48,360 nt of DNA from Pseudomonadota bacterium (lineage in GTDB: Bacteria; Pseudomonadota; Gammaproteobacteria; Steroidobacterales; Steroidobacteraceae). The position numbers and the translations under genes were made by a program. The notes under the pieces were generated by a model. That model did not search any database, had not been told where the DNA came from, and was given only the letters and a program-made list of their open reading frames with translations. The stretch lies in contig JADIYJ010000028.1 of the NCBI GenBank assembly GCA_016705325.1, positions 1 through 48,360 on the forward strand, given 5' to 3'. Each line of letters starts with the position of its first letter. The first letter of the stretch is position 1. Shown here piece after piece: positions 1-9,582 of the stretch.

Positions 1-1145
1 GGCTGAACAGTTCGATGGCAGGGCCCTGCACGACGTTCGGCATCACACCCAGCAGTCCAAGCACCGTGAGCGTGAGTGGCGGCTGCTGCGACCCTTTCAG
101 GTCCCGCATGGTGTCGTGCATCGTGTACACGCGCTGCAGCGGATTGACGACGCCGACGGGCAGCGCGACGAACAGCAGTCCGAACTTGTTGCCGAGCGTC
201 GACGCCTCGTCGGCCTCGCGCAGGTTCACCGGCACCGACGCGCGCAGCACGACGTCCGTGGTCTCGAATCCTTGCGCGCAGGTAGTGCGCCGAGAGCGCC
301 GGCCACCGTGGACATCAGCACGTCGTTGACGGTGCAGCCGAGCGCCCGGCTCACGGTCCTGACCTCCTGCAGGTCGAGCGGCTCCGACCAGGACACTCGC
401 TTCTCGCCACTCAAGGGTGCCCGCAGGGGCGACACGGGGTCGTCGGGCAGTGCGACGACGCGCGCGAATTCGCCGACCATGCCCCTGGCCTGGAGCGCGA
501 CCGCGGCGGCGGTCTCCGGGTGAAACAGCTTGTGCACGCCCGTCTCGAGCAGTCGCGCCTTCGGCCAGGACGCTTTCGACGATGTCGCCCGCGGGTTGGG
601 TCAGCTGGCTGATCCAGTCGAGCAGTTGCAACGGGTCCGCAGCGCCTCTGCGTCGTCTGCGCGGTGCGGCGTGCGATTCCGCCGCGTGCGCTCCGGCAAG
701 CGCGGGGCCGGCATCCTGTTCGGTCAATGACGGCAGCACCCGGATCATCGCGATGCCGTCCGCGTAGCAGTGGTGCAAACCGCACCCACGCGCTGCCCGT
801 GCCCGTAGTGCTCGACGAATGCAGCTGCCACAGCGGCCGCGCCGGGTCGAACCGCTGGCTGGCAGCCTCGCCGCGAGCGCCTTGCAGTTCGTGGCGCCCG
901 CCCTTGCCCGGGAGTCCGGTCACGACGAAATGCGCGTCGAGGTCGAAATCGGAGTCTTCGATCCAGGAGGCGCCGAGGGATCGGCCTCGACGCGCTTGCG
1001 AGCGCGGGAAGCAGAGCAGCCGGGTCTCGAGAATCCGCCGCAGGTCCGCCGCAGGCACCGGCGTGGCCGTGGTCATGACGCTGACGATCATCATGGTGCT
1101 GGCAGGCCCGGCCATGCGCAGCCAGGCGGTGTCCACGGCGGACAT
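1..1145 (-). CDS. WS/DGAT-family acyltransferase, 3' end outside window, frameshifted
   Basis: Bifunctional wax-ester synthase/diacylglycerol acyltransferase family; these enzymes join acyl-CoA to fatty alcohol or diacylglycerol at the inner membrane. Reading across frames on the minus strand gives a family-typical start (MSAVDTAWLRM), then FDLDAHF, then the catalytic HHxxxDG motif as HHCYADG (755-775), and near the window start LGLLGVMPNVVQGPA, which resembles the family's C-terminal part. The C-terminus lies beyond base 1. At least three frame changes interrupt it, one just before the HH motif, so it is either decayed or mis-sequenced. An ATG at 1192 is an alternative start if a GC-rich run nearby is miscalled. 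It is divergent from a fatty acyl-CoA reductase, which fits wax-ester or neutral-lipid synthesis. The family call is good; substrate preference is not visible. Confidence 0.8.
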
Positions 1146-1319
1146 CCGTTCGTGCTGCCCACCGCCGCCGCCGCCCGTTTCCTGCTCGCCATGCCGCCCC
1201 GCTGTCTGCCCGACCCCGGCTGGCCGCACTGGCATTCTAGCCAATGCCGGGGCCACGCCACGTTGACCTGAGTACGTACGATCCCTAAGGTAGTCCGACA
1301 ATATCAGGGGGCTCCACGG

Positions 1320-3315
1320 ATGACTTACTTCGTGACCGGCGCGACCGGCTTCATCGGTCGTTATCTCGTCCAATCACTGCTGCAGAAGGGCAAGGGCACG
1401 ATCTACGTGCTGGTTCGCCCGAAGTCGATCGGCAAGCTCGACGAGCTGCGCGAGTTCTGGGGCAAGGACAGCCTCAAGCGCGTGGTGCCGATCAAGGGCG
1501 ACCTCGGCCTGCCGAGGCTCGGCGTTGCCAGGGGCGACCTGACGAAGCTCAAGGGGAAGGTGAAGCATTTCTATCACCTTGGTGCCGTGTACGACATCGA
1601 AGCCAGCGCCGAGGCGATGGAGAAAGCGAACATCACCGGCACCAAGGGTGCGCTGGAGTTCGCCGAGACGGTCAACGCCGGCTGCTTCCACCTCGTCAGT
1701 TCGATCGCGGCTGCGGGTTGTACCGCGGCACGTTCTCCGAGGACATGTTCGAGGAAGCGGAAGAACTCGATCATCCGTACCACCGCACCAAGCACGATTC
1801 CGAGGCGATGGTGCGCGCGAACGGCCGCATCCCGTTTCGCGTCTACCGCCCGGGGCGGTGCTCGGTCACTCTTGCACGACCGGGTTCATCGACAAGATCG
1901 ACGGGCCGTACTATTTCTTCAAGGCGCTGCAGCCGCTGCGCGAATCCTGGGCCGCGCTGGATTCCGCTGGGTGGCATCGAAGGCGGGTACATCAACGTGG
2001 TGCCGGTCGACTTCGTGGTCGATGCGCTCATACACCCTCGCACCAGCCGAAGCTCGACGGTCGCTGCTTCCACCTCACCGATCCGAAGCCGCCGCGTCGG
2101 CGAGATACTGAACGTCTTCGCGCGTGCGCAGCACGCGCCTGAGATGGCGTTCCGCCTCGATCCGGAAAGTGTTCGCGATGGTGCCTGAATCGGTGACGCA
2201 GTCGGTCGGGCGCAGCAAGCCGATCCAGAACGTGTTCAGCCAGTTGCTGGCGACCTGCAGGTGCCGCGCGCTCGGTGCTGCAGTTCATCAACTACCTGAC
2301 GCGCTTGATTCGACCGCGACGCAGAAGATTCTCGACAAGGCCAAGATCCGCGTGCCGGCGCTCGAGGACTACGCCTGGCGCCTGTGGGACTACTGGGAAC
2401 GCCATCTCGACCCCGATCTCGATCGACCGCAGCCTCAAGGGCGCGGTGAAGGGCAAGGTCGTGATGATCACCGGCGGTTCGTCCGGCATCGGCGAGGCGG
2501 CGGCGATCCGCATCGCGGACGCGGGCGGCAGGGGGATCGTCGTCGCGCGCGACGAGGAGAAGCTGGCCGACGTGCGCAAGAAGATCACCGACGCCGGCGG
2601 CTTCGTCAAGACGTACTCGTGCGACATCACGGAATACGCGGCCAACGACAAGCTGGCGAAGGACGTGTTGAAGGAATTCGGCCACGTCGACGTGCTGATC
2701 AACAACGCGGGCCGGTCGATCCGCCGTTCGCTGGCGCTGTCGTACGACCGGTTCCACGACTTCGAGCGCACGATGCAGCTGAACTACTTCGCGTGCGTGC
2801 GTCTGACGATGAACCTGTTGCCTGCACCACGACGGCGCGCAAGGACGGGCACGTCATCAACGTGTCGTCGATCGGTGGCTGACGAACGCGCCGCGGTTCT
2901 CCGCGTACGTCGCGTCGAAGCGGCGCTCGAGTCGTTTGCCCGCTGCGCAGCGTCCGAGTTCCACGACGAGAACGTGCACTTCACGATCATCAACATGCCG
3001 CTCGTGCGCACGCCGATGATCGCGCCGACGAAGCTGTACGAGGAAATGCCGACGATCATTTCGCCGGACGAGGCGGCGGACATGATCGCGGATGCGATCA
3101 TCCGCAAGCCGCAGCGCATCGCGACGCGCCTTGGCGTCATCTCCGAGATCATGCATCTCGTCATGCCGAAGATGTCCGAGGTCGTCATGAATTCGGCTTA
3201 CCGCATGTTCCCGGATTCCGCTGCCGCGCTGGGCAAGCGCGAAGGCGAGGAACAGCGGCCGGCGACCCGCGAAGCGATGATCTTTGCGTCCCTGATGCGG
3301 GGCATTCACTGGTAA
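1320..3315 (+). CDS. Two-domain fatty acyl-CoA reductase-like SDR protein, frameshifted
   Basis: About 660 residues when read across frames. The N-terminal domain is an extended SDR/NAD-binding_4 fold starting TGATGFIGRYL (residues 6-16), with a YHRTK active-site motif. The C-terminal half is a second classical SDR: TGGSSGIGE near base 2470, INNAG, NVSSIG and YVASK. This architecture is known from bacterial acyl-CoA reductases (Marinobacter FAR and mycobacterial AcrA types) that reduce fatty acyl-CoA to aldehyde or alcohol. Several single-base frame changes occur (around 1710, 1860, 1965, 2200-2300, 2420 and 2820-2880), but nearly all motifs are recoverable, so the gene may be intact in the organism. 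The divergent WS/DGAT gene would use its fatty-alcohol product. The family call is strong; the exact product is inferred. Confidence 0.82.
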
Positions 3316-3583
3316 AATGAAGGCGCAGCTGCGGCGTTTCCGCGGTTGCGCTCGTGGCCGGATGAGCCCCGGCTGGAAGCTTGCCTGGGGCGCACCACCG
3401 GATGGGTGGCGGACCTGTGACGCAGCGCGTTAAATGGCGGCAACGGATGGCCATTCCCGCGCGAATTCAGTCCTAATGGAGCTTCCGCACGGCGCTGGCC
3501 GGGGTCAAGCTTCCGTGCCATCGACTCCGGCAGCGCCAGGATGCGCCGGTCGTTGCGAGCGAAAGGAACCCAGGGAAGACGCA
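3316..3583. other. Intergenic stretch
   Basis: No convincing gene, RNA or repeat is visible between the reductase stop and the small open frame at 3584. Short frames here lack family features. A good ribosome site (GGGAAG) sits at its right end and belongs to that small frame. Confidence 0.5.
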
Positions 3584-3814
3584 ATGAAAATCGCCGTGAT
3601 CGCCTTGTTACTGCTCGCGGTGCTGGGGTTTGTCGCCGGCTGGCGCGCCGGCGCGGGCGGGTGCGCGCGCCGTTGCGTAAGGCCGGCTGAAGGCCCCTGC
3701 GCAGGCCCGTTCCCGCCAGTCCGCCCGCCAAGCGCCGGCCCGTGCCGACACGTCTCCAGCAACGTCATGGGCGTGACCGCTTCGCAGACGATCGAACCGC
3801 CTGCCGCCCAGTAG
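3584..3814 (+). CDS. Possible small single-pass membrane protein
   Basis: An ATG preceded by AGGGAAGACGCA opens with MKIAVIALLLLAVLGFVAGW, a clear hydrophobic membrane segment or signal. After about residue 25 the frame becomes Arg/Cys/Pro-rich and runs to 3814 without recognisable features. A one-base shift near 3660 would instead end the protein after about 35 residues with a basic tail (APLRKAG). A short membrane peptide is more believable than the 76-residue frame. No family recognised; only the start and hydrophobic segment are supported. Confidence 0.35.
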   Translation: MKIAVIALLLLAVLGFVAGWRAGAGGCARRCVRPAEGPCAGPFPPVRPPSAGPCRHVSSNVMGVTASQTIEPPAAQ

Positions 3815-3856
3815 GCGGCTGACGACAGATCGACGACCGCCGAGGCCTGCGCAGCG

Positions 3857-4062
3857 TCACCTGACGCAGGTGAGCAGGACCCCACGATGCCAGTTGCGGC
3901 CGTCGAACGGTTCGACCGCCAGGGTTCGAGCGCGGCACGTAGAACGACTTGACCCCGCACCTGCGACAGAAAAGGGCGCGCGGGTGCGTCGACTTCGAAG
4001 CGGACGGCGCCGCAATGGCAGCCACCGCGGTGGGTGACGAGTTCGGGGATCGCAGTGTTCAT
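3857..4062 (-). pseudogene. GFA-family (glutathione-dependent formaldehyde-activating-like) remnant
   Basis: It begins with a typical GFA start, HRGGCHCGAVRFEVDAPA, and then jumps to the second half of the domain (ALFCRRCGVKSFYVPRSNPGG, in another frame) and to EPFDGRNW with a stop at 3857-3859. The central zinc-ligand segment (CxCSxC and the following ~50 residues) is missing, so one indel cannot repair it. I therefore call it a genuine internally deleted pseudogene, unlike the merely frameshifted neighbours. An intact GFA gene lies at 29842-30243. The remnant is divergent from the LuxR-type gene. Confidence 0.7.
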
Positions 4063-4107
4063 GCCGTCACCTTACACCTCGTCGCCGCCGGCCCACTATT
4101 TGCAGCT

Positions 4108-4127
4108 AATCACCTATTTGGGTGATT
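4108..4127. promoter_or_regulatory. Inverted repeat AATCACC-N6-GGTGATT
   Basis: A perfect 7-bp inverted repeat with spacer TATTTG lies in the AT-richer gap between the divergent GFA remnant and the LuxR-type gene. Its size and position suit an operator. A second dyad follows 37 bp further on. The binding protein is unknown. Confidence 0.45.
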
Positions 4128-4144
4128 CATTTGCGCGAATGATG

Positions 4145-4160
4145 TGGTCTATTAGGACCA
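4145..4160. promoter_or_regulatory. Inverted repeat TGGTC-N6-GACCA
   Basis: A 5-bp inverted repeat with spacer TATTAG. Its spacer length and sequence resemble those of the dyad at 4108-4127, suggesting a paired operator or nested promoter elements. This is pattern evidence only. Confidence 0.35.
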
Positions 4161-4199
4161 TAAGGCAGTTCGCTGCCAGCGCAAAACATTCTCATCTCA

Positions 4200-4850
4200 T
4201 GGCGAACCGAAGTGGCAGCCCGACTAGCCGGCGCGCGCGCGGCGGCGAGCGCCGATGGCCCGGGACTCCAGCGCGAGCCGTCAGTTCGCAGGTCAATGGG
4301 GTGGCGCGTCGGTGCCGAAGGTGCCGCGCGGCTCCCCGCGCCCCGCAGCGACGGGATTCACGACGCTGACCCGGGCGATCCTGGGACAAGCTCGATGAGG
4401 GGTGTCGTGCGCTCGGACGTCAATGGCAAGGTGCTCGATGCGAACGCGATCCGGCGTGCCGATCCTCGCGAAAGGCAACGGCCATCGCTGCGCAAGGACC
4501 GGCTCGCGTTCACCGATGGCGAGGGCCGACGGCCAGTCGCGACCTTTTGCTCACGGCCAATGGCGGTGCCGGGGCCGCAGGCGAGGCTGCCAGGAAGTCG
4601 GGCGCGGAAGACCGGACCCGCCGCCAGCAAACCGCGCGGTCGTCGTGGCGAAGACCAAGCGTCCGCTGGCCGGAAGGAACAGGGCGCACGCCAGCTGTAT
4701 GCCGGCCTGTCGGTCGAGGAGACGGCGGTCCGGCTCGGGCTCTCGCTCAACACCGTCCTCTCGCACCTGAAGCAGATCTTCTTCAAGTGCGAAGTGCAGT
4801 CCCAGGTCGAACTGATGCACACGCTGGCACTCGGTCCGCAGAGCTTCTGA
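4200..4850 (+). CDS. LuxR-type HTH regulator, frameshifted or decayed, 5' end uncertain
   Basis: The C-terminal ~50 residues are a clear LuxR/GerE helix-turn-helix: LYAGLSVEETAVRLGLSLNT, then LSHLKQIFFKCEVQSQVEL, ending at 4850. Upstream pieces in other frames match the usual preceding region of this regulator class: VNGKVLDANAI, then ILAKGNG, LRKDRLAFTDGE and LLLTANGG (roughly 4415-4560). At least three frame changes are needed to join them. The linker between LLLTANGG and the HTH seems shorter than usual, so real decay is possible. The start is not determinable; 4200 is the first ATG after the dyad region. It converges on the diacylglycerol-kinase-like gene. Confidence 0.6.
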   Translation, partial: WRTEVAARLAGARAAASADGPGLQREPSVRRSMGWRVGAEGAARLPAPRSDGIHDADPGDPGTSSMRGVVRSDVNGKVLDANAIRRADPRERQRPSLRKDRLAFTDGEGRRPVATFCSRPMAVPGPQARLPGSRARKTGPAASKPRGRRGEDQASAGRKEQGARQLYAGLSVEETAVRLGLSLNTVLSHLKQIFFKCEVQSQVELMHTLALGPQSF

Positions 4851-4861
4851 CAACCGTTTCC

Positions 4862-4882
4862 GCCCGGCCCTTCGGGCCGGGC
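4862..4882. terminator. GC hairpin between convergent genes
   Basis: A perfect 9-bp stem GCCCGGCCC / GGGCCGGGC around a TTC loop, 12 bases after the LuxR-type stop and at the end of the opposing kinase-like gene. There is no clear T tract on either side, so it is a terminator-like hairpin by position and stability only. Confidence 0.6.
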
Positions 4883-5885
4883 AGGTCCGTAACGCCCCGC
4901 GTTCGACCGAGATCACCGCCGGAGTTCGTCCGACCCACTGGCCGTCCGCCTCGATGCCTGCCACCGGTTCCGCCGTGATGCACACCCTGTTCACCAGCCG
5001 GTGCTGCACCAGGGGGTCGCGCAGCAGGTTGCCCAGGTACAGCCTGGCGAGCTTCGGCAGCGCACGCAGCAGGCCTACGTCGTCGGTCGTCACCAGGTCG
5101 AAGGCGCCGTCGTCCTGCCGCGCGTCAGGTGCGACGTGCATGCGTCCGCCGCAGTACCGGCCGTTGGCAACGAATACCAGCAGCAACCGGCGGGCAGCAG
5201 CTTCGCGCTCGTCGTCCGCGGTCAGCCGGAACGCCGGCGAGCGATACCGCGCGAGTTCGCAGGGCGCCGGCCAGGTACGCGAATTTCGGGAGGAGTCCGG
5301 GCGGGCATCCGCTCGATGACGTGGGCGTCGAATCCTGCGCCAGCCACGTTGATGAACCAGCAGGTCCTGGCGGCGTCGTGCCAGACGCCGGAAATTCAGG
5401 CGGCCGACGTCGTGCGACACCGCGCAGTCCCCGGCGGATGACCGCCGCGAGCGCTGCCGGATCGCTGCGGGCGAGCGATCGCGACCAGTCGCTGCTTGGT
5501 GCCGAGCGGCAGCGGGACGAGTGTGGGAATGCGCGGTGGATCCGGGGATGCGAGGGGCACCGTGCGCGCGCTGCGCCGTCATCAGGCCGTTGACGACGTC
5601 GTGCACCGAGCCGTCGCCACCGGCGACGAGAAAGCGTGCGCGACCTTGCTGCCAGGCGGCGGCCGCGATGCGCGAACCATCGCCGGGGCCGGTCGTCCAT
5701 GCGACGTCGTGGGTGACTCCAGCCTGTCGCAGCGCCTGTTCCATCGCGCTCCACGCACGCGCGTCGCGCCGCGACCGCCCCGCTGCGGGATTGACGATGA
5801 CCAGCCAGGGAGGAAAGGACAAGGAATCGGCGGCGCGGCTGCCGGCGTGCTCGGATGCGACCGGGCAGGCTGCAGCGGCGGTCAA
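4883..5885 (-). CDS. Diacylglycerol/sphingosine kinase-like lipid kinase, frameshifted
   Basis: DAGK catalytic-domain family (YegS/BmrU-like), predicted to phosphorylate a lipid with ATP. Visible features are the nucleotide-site VNPAAG (residues 31-36 from the TTG start) and the signature GGDGSVHDVVNGL (from residue 89). In other frames come LLLVFVANGRYCGGRM, a DGAFDLVTTDD-type segment and the C-terminal GIEADGQWVGRTP. Frame changes fall in the middle third (about 5120-5540). The stop is not identifiable in the present reading; conserved sequence fades at about 4885, next to the hairpin. The start is TTG 10 bases after the DUF4124 stop, suggesting a two-gene operon. Specific lipid substrate unknown. 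Confidence 0.72.
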
Positions 5886-5895
5886 CGCACGTGAC

Positions 5896-6521
5896 TCAGC
5901 GCACCGGCGCCGTGCAGTGGGATTCGATGAATTCCTGCTGCGTCTTGAGCTGGTCGCGCGTCGGCCGGCGGCCCGGCTCGAGCATGTCGGCGAGCTTGTT
6001 GCGCGCGTCGACGCAGGTGTCGCCCTTCGAGACGCGCAGCCTGGCCGCCATGTCTTCCTCGCGCCGCACGACCGGATCGCTGCTGCAGTTCTGGTCCGCG
6101 GTCTGCTGCAACCGGCTGAACTCCGCCGGGTCGACGGCCTGGCCGCCCCTGGCGAGGCGATCGATCGACTCGAGCGCGACCACGCATTCGCGGTTGCGCA
6201 ACGACGTCACCATGTCGTTGCGACGCGAGACCTGCTCGGCACTGGCCGCCGTGGTGCGGGTGCCGGTCGCTGCACTGGCGGTGCTGTAGCTGGCACGCCT
6301 GGACGACGTGGAAGTGGCATTGCCGGTGCTCGCCAGCACGACGCGCTCGTACTTCGTGCCGGCGGGCGGCTTCGCGGAGGAGAGGTGCGTGATGCCGGAC
6401 GCGTCTACCCACTTGTAGACCGACGAGGCCGAGGCGCCGCTCGCAACGCAGAGCAGGCACGCACGACTGTCGTGGCAATGCCAGCGGCTCGGCGGCGCAG
6501 GTCCGGGATGGACATCGGCAT
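5896..6521 (-). CDS. DUF4124-domain secreted protein, one frameshift near start
   Basis: Envelope protein of unknown function. After a signal-like start (MSIPDLRRRAAGIATTVVRA) and one frame change near 6450 comes the DUF4124 signature VYKWVDASGITHLSSAKPPAG, followed by a Ser/Thr-rich linker and a helical, charged C-terminal region with four cysteines (ECVVA, QNCSSD, DTCVDA, SHCTAP) that could form two disulfides. The stop is at 5896-5898. ATGs at 6521 and 6515 are equivalent start choices. DUF4124 proteins are common in gammaproteobacterial envelopes, but no activity is established. It may be cotranscribed with the lipid-kinase-like gene. Confidence 0.72.
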
Positions 6522-6611
6522 GGGTGGGATTCTACGGTCCAGGGCGGTCCTGCCAAGTGACGTGCGTCATGATCCGGTGATTGCAGCTGGCGCGGGAGCG
6601 GGCGTGGAGCA

Positions 6612-7670
6612 TCAGGCGTAGCGCTTGAGGATGCTCGCGAGCCCCGCCGCACCCGGGTGCAGCTGCTCGTAAGGCACCTGGTTCAGCGGCACGTCGGTCG
6701 TGTGCAGCATCTCGTGCATGTCGGGATCGTGGCCCGGCGCCAGGAAGATCAGGCCGGTCACGTGCTCGCCCTGGCGCAGCTTGGTGCGCAGGTACTCGAA
6801 CGCCTTGCCGCGGTGGTTCGGATCGTAATCCTTGTCGAGCTTGCGCAGGCGCAGCTGGCTGCCGTCGTGCATCTGCACCGGCAGCACTTCGCCGGCGCCG
6901 TAGGACGCCGTGATCTCCCGGCGCGGCGGGATGTAATCCGTGTGCACCGCCTCGTGGTAATGCTCGCGCGTGAACTCGTAGCTCTTGGTCGAGCCGACGT
7001 GGTCGTTGAACGTGACGCACGGCGAGATCACGTCGATCATCGCGAAACCCTTGTGCATCAGGCCCGCCTTGATCAGCGGCACCAGCTGCTCGCGGTCGCC
7101 CGAGAAACTGCGCGCGATGAAGCTGCCGCCGAGGCTGAGCGCGGCGAGGCAGGGATCGACGGGCGCCTGCCGGTTTTCCTCGCCTTTCTTCGACTTGGTG
7201 CCGATGTCCGCGGACGCGGAGAACTGGCCCTTGGTCAGGCCATAGACGCCATTGTTCTCGCAGATGTACAGCATGTTCACGTTGCGGCGGATCGCATGCG
7301 CGAACTGGCCGAAACCGATCGACAGCGAGTCGCCGTCCCCGGAAACGCCGATGTAGTGCAGGTCCTTGTTGGCGGCGTTCGCGCCGGCCGCGATCGACGG
7401 CATGCGGCCGTGCACGCCGTTGAAGCCGTGCGCGCCGCTGGCGAAATAGGCCGTGGTCTTCGACGAGCAGCCTATGCCAGAGAGCTTTGCGAGCTGCTCG
7501 GGTCGCAGGTTCAGCTCCCAGATCGCCTGGGTGATCGAGGACGTGACCGAGTCGTGGCCGCAACCCGCGCAGAGCGTCGACATGGCGCCTTCGTAGTCGC
7601 GGCGCGTCAGGCCGAGTTCGTTCTGCGGCAGGTCCGGATGGCGGACTTTCGGTTTGTTGATGAAAGACAT
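6612..7670 (-). CDS. korB: 2-oxoacid:ferredoxin oxidoreductase, beta (TPP) subunit
   Basis: Intact, 352 residues. It carries the thiamine-diphosphate motif GDGDSL followed ~25 residues later by NNGVYG, and the cluster-binding cysteine motif CAGCGHDSV (residues 34-42) with GIGCSS. It would pair with KorA to decarboxylate a 2-oxoacid (2-oxoglutarate is likeliest) to an acyl-CoA while reducing ferredoxin. It is the last gene of a three-gene minus-strand unit after the GltD-like and alpha-subunit genes. The leader before its ATG is a C-rich run with no Shine-Dalgarno. The symbol rests on family and gene order; a pyruvate or other 2-oxoacid specificity cannot be excluded. Confidence 0.88.
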   Translation of the reverse strand: MSFINKPKVRHPDLPQNELGLTRRDYEGAMSTLCAGCGHDSVTSSITQAIWELNLRPEQLAKLSGIGCSSKTTAYFASGAHGFNGVHGRMPSIAAGANAANKDLHYIGVSGDGDSLSIGFGQFAHAIRRNVNMLYICENNGVYGLTKGQFSASADIGTKSKKGEENRQAPVDPCLAALSLGGSFIARSFSGDREQLVPLIKAGLMHKGFAMIDVISPCVTFNDHVGSTKSYEFTREHYHEAVHTDYIPPRREITASYGAGEVLPVQMHDGSQLRLRKLDKDYDPNHRGKAFEYLRTKLRQGEHVTGLIFLAPGHDPDMHEMLHTTDVPLNQVPYEQLHPGAAGLASILKRYA

Positions 7671-7673
7671 TTC

Positions 7674-7707
7674 GGGGATGGGGATGTGGGGTGGGGGGGG
7701 TTAGGGG
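7674..7707 (+). repeat. Five G-tracts in the korA-korB gap (G-quadruplex motif)
   Basis: On the plus strand five G runs (4, 4, 4, 8 and 4 G) are separated by 1-4 bases, satisfying a G-quadruplex pattern. The korB message carries the C-rich complement directly before its start codon, so korB lacks a normal ribosome site. Confidence 0.7.
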
Positions 7708-7747
7708 ACGTGAGTGATACGGTGGCGACGGCCTGGGGACCTAACCC

Positions 7748-9582
7748 TCAATGGCGGCAGCTTCGCGCGCCGCGCGTCGCCAGTTCCGCGATCACGGCCT
7801 CGACGATCTCCTTCGAGGTCATCGGCAGGCCGCTGTAGTGCAGGATCGAGTGCAGCTTCGACTTCGGCACGTCGGTCTCGAGCGTCAGCAGCGACTGCAG
7901 CTGCGCGTCGCGGTTCTGCTCGACCACGAAGATCTTGTCGTGCGCCGCCATGAAGGCCTCCACTTCCTTGGTGAAGGGGAAGGCCTTGATGCGCATGTAG
8001 TCGATCGGGATGCCGCGCCTGGCGAGGATGTCGCGCGCCTCGTTCACGGCGCCGCGGCTGCTGCCGACGGCGACGAGTCCGATATCGCTGGTGCCCGTGG
8101 CCTCGATGACGGGCGTCGGCACGAGCGTCTTCGCCTGCTTGAACTTGCGCAGCAGGCGCTCCATGACCACCTGGTATTCGGCCGAATCCTCGGTGTAACC
8201 GCCGTACTGGTTGTGGCCCGAGCCGCGCGTGAAATAAGCGCCCTTCGGCGAAACGCCCGGCAGCGTGCGGGACGGGATGCCGTCGTCGTCCTTGTCCAGG
8301 TAGCGGTGGAACTTGGGCAGCGCCTCGATCTCTTCCTTCGTCAGCACCTTGCCGCGGTCCGGACGGTAGGCGTCGTCCCACTGGAGTTCGGGGCCATCCA
8401 GTCGTTCATGCCGATGTCGAGGTCGAGCAGCACGAACACCGGCGTCTGCAACCGCTCGGCGAGGTCGAACGCCTGCACCATCATGTAGAAGCATTCCTCC
8501 GGGTTCGACGGGAACAGCAGCACGTGCTTGGTGTCGCCGTGCGACGCGTACGCGCACATCAGGATGTCGCACTGCTGCGTGCGCGTGGGCATGCCGGTCG
8601 ACGGGCCGACGCGCTGCACGTCGACGATGACGGCCGGGATCTCGGCGTAGTAGGCGAGGCCGATGAACTCGCCCATCAGCGAGATGCCGGGGCCGCTGGT
8701 CGCGGTGAACGCCCGGGCGCCGTTCCAGTTGGCGCCGAGTACCATGCCGATCGCCGCGAGTTCGTCCTCGGCCTGGATGACCGCGTAGCGGTTCTGGCCG
8801 GTTTCCGGGTCGACCCGCAGCTTCGAGCAGAACGACGTGAACGCATCCATCAATGACGTGGACGGCGTGATCGGGTACCACGGTCCGACGGTGGCGCCGG
8901 CATACACCGCGCCGAGGCCGGCGGCCGTGTTGCCGTCGATCATGACGCTGCCCCGGGTCTTGTCCATGCGCTGGATGCGCAGCGGCAACGGGCAGGGCAG
9001 GTGCTGCTTCGCGTAGTCGTAGCCGAGCTGCACGGCCTTCATGTTGGCTTCGACCAGCGCCGGCTTCTTGGCGAAACTCTCGTGCAGCAGCTGGCGGATG
9101 ACCTCGACGTCGATTTCGAGCAGTGCCGCGAGCAGGCCGACGTACATGACGTTCTTCATCAGGATGCGGTTGCGCACGCCGACGAAGTTCTCGTTGCAGA
9201 GCCTGGCGAGCGGCGCGCCGAGGATCGTGATGTCGTCGCGCACGAGCACCGCGGCGCGGGGCCACGTCGAGTCGTAGATCAGGAAGCCGCCAGGGCTGAC
9301 CTCGCGCACGTCCTTCTGGTACGTCTCGGCATTCATCGCGACCATGAGGTCGACGCGGCCGGAACGGGCGACGTACGCGTCCTTGGTGACGCGGATCTCG
9401 TACCAGGTGGGCAGGCCCTGGATGTTGGACGGGAAGTAGTTCTTCCCCATGACGGGGACGCCCATCCGGAAAATGGACTTCATCAGCATCGTGTTGGCAC
9501 TGGCCGAGCCGGTGCCGTTCACGTTCGCGAGCTTGATGACGAAGTCGTTTACGCGGTCTTGCGTTGCGTGGGGCTGGGCCAT
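7748..9582 (-). CDS. korA: 2-oxoacid:ferredoxin oxidoreductase, fused gamma-alpha subunit, one frameshift
   Basis: About 610 residues. The N-terminal ~190 residues form the gamma-type domain (GTGSASANTMLM near the start, MGKNYFPSNIQG, PTWYEIRV). The alpha domain follows with GNTAAGLGAVYAGATVGPWY, ITPSTSLMDAF, SGPGISLMGE and VDVQRVGPSTGMPTRTQQ. Near 8396 the frame changes at a TGG where TGGG would restore NDWDGPELQWDD. The remaining alpha part (YFTRGSGHNQYGGY, GSSRGAVNEA, VVEQNRDAQL) runs to the stop at 7748. Together with KorB it makes the 2-oxoacid-decarboxylating core. Its ATG lies inside the 3' end of the ferredoxin-domain gene, so translation is probably coupled. Confidence 0.86.

Noticed and set aside
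3857..4062. Functional second GFA gene split only by sequencing error
   Set aside because: About 50 residues including zinc ligands are absent, which a one-base error cannot produce.
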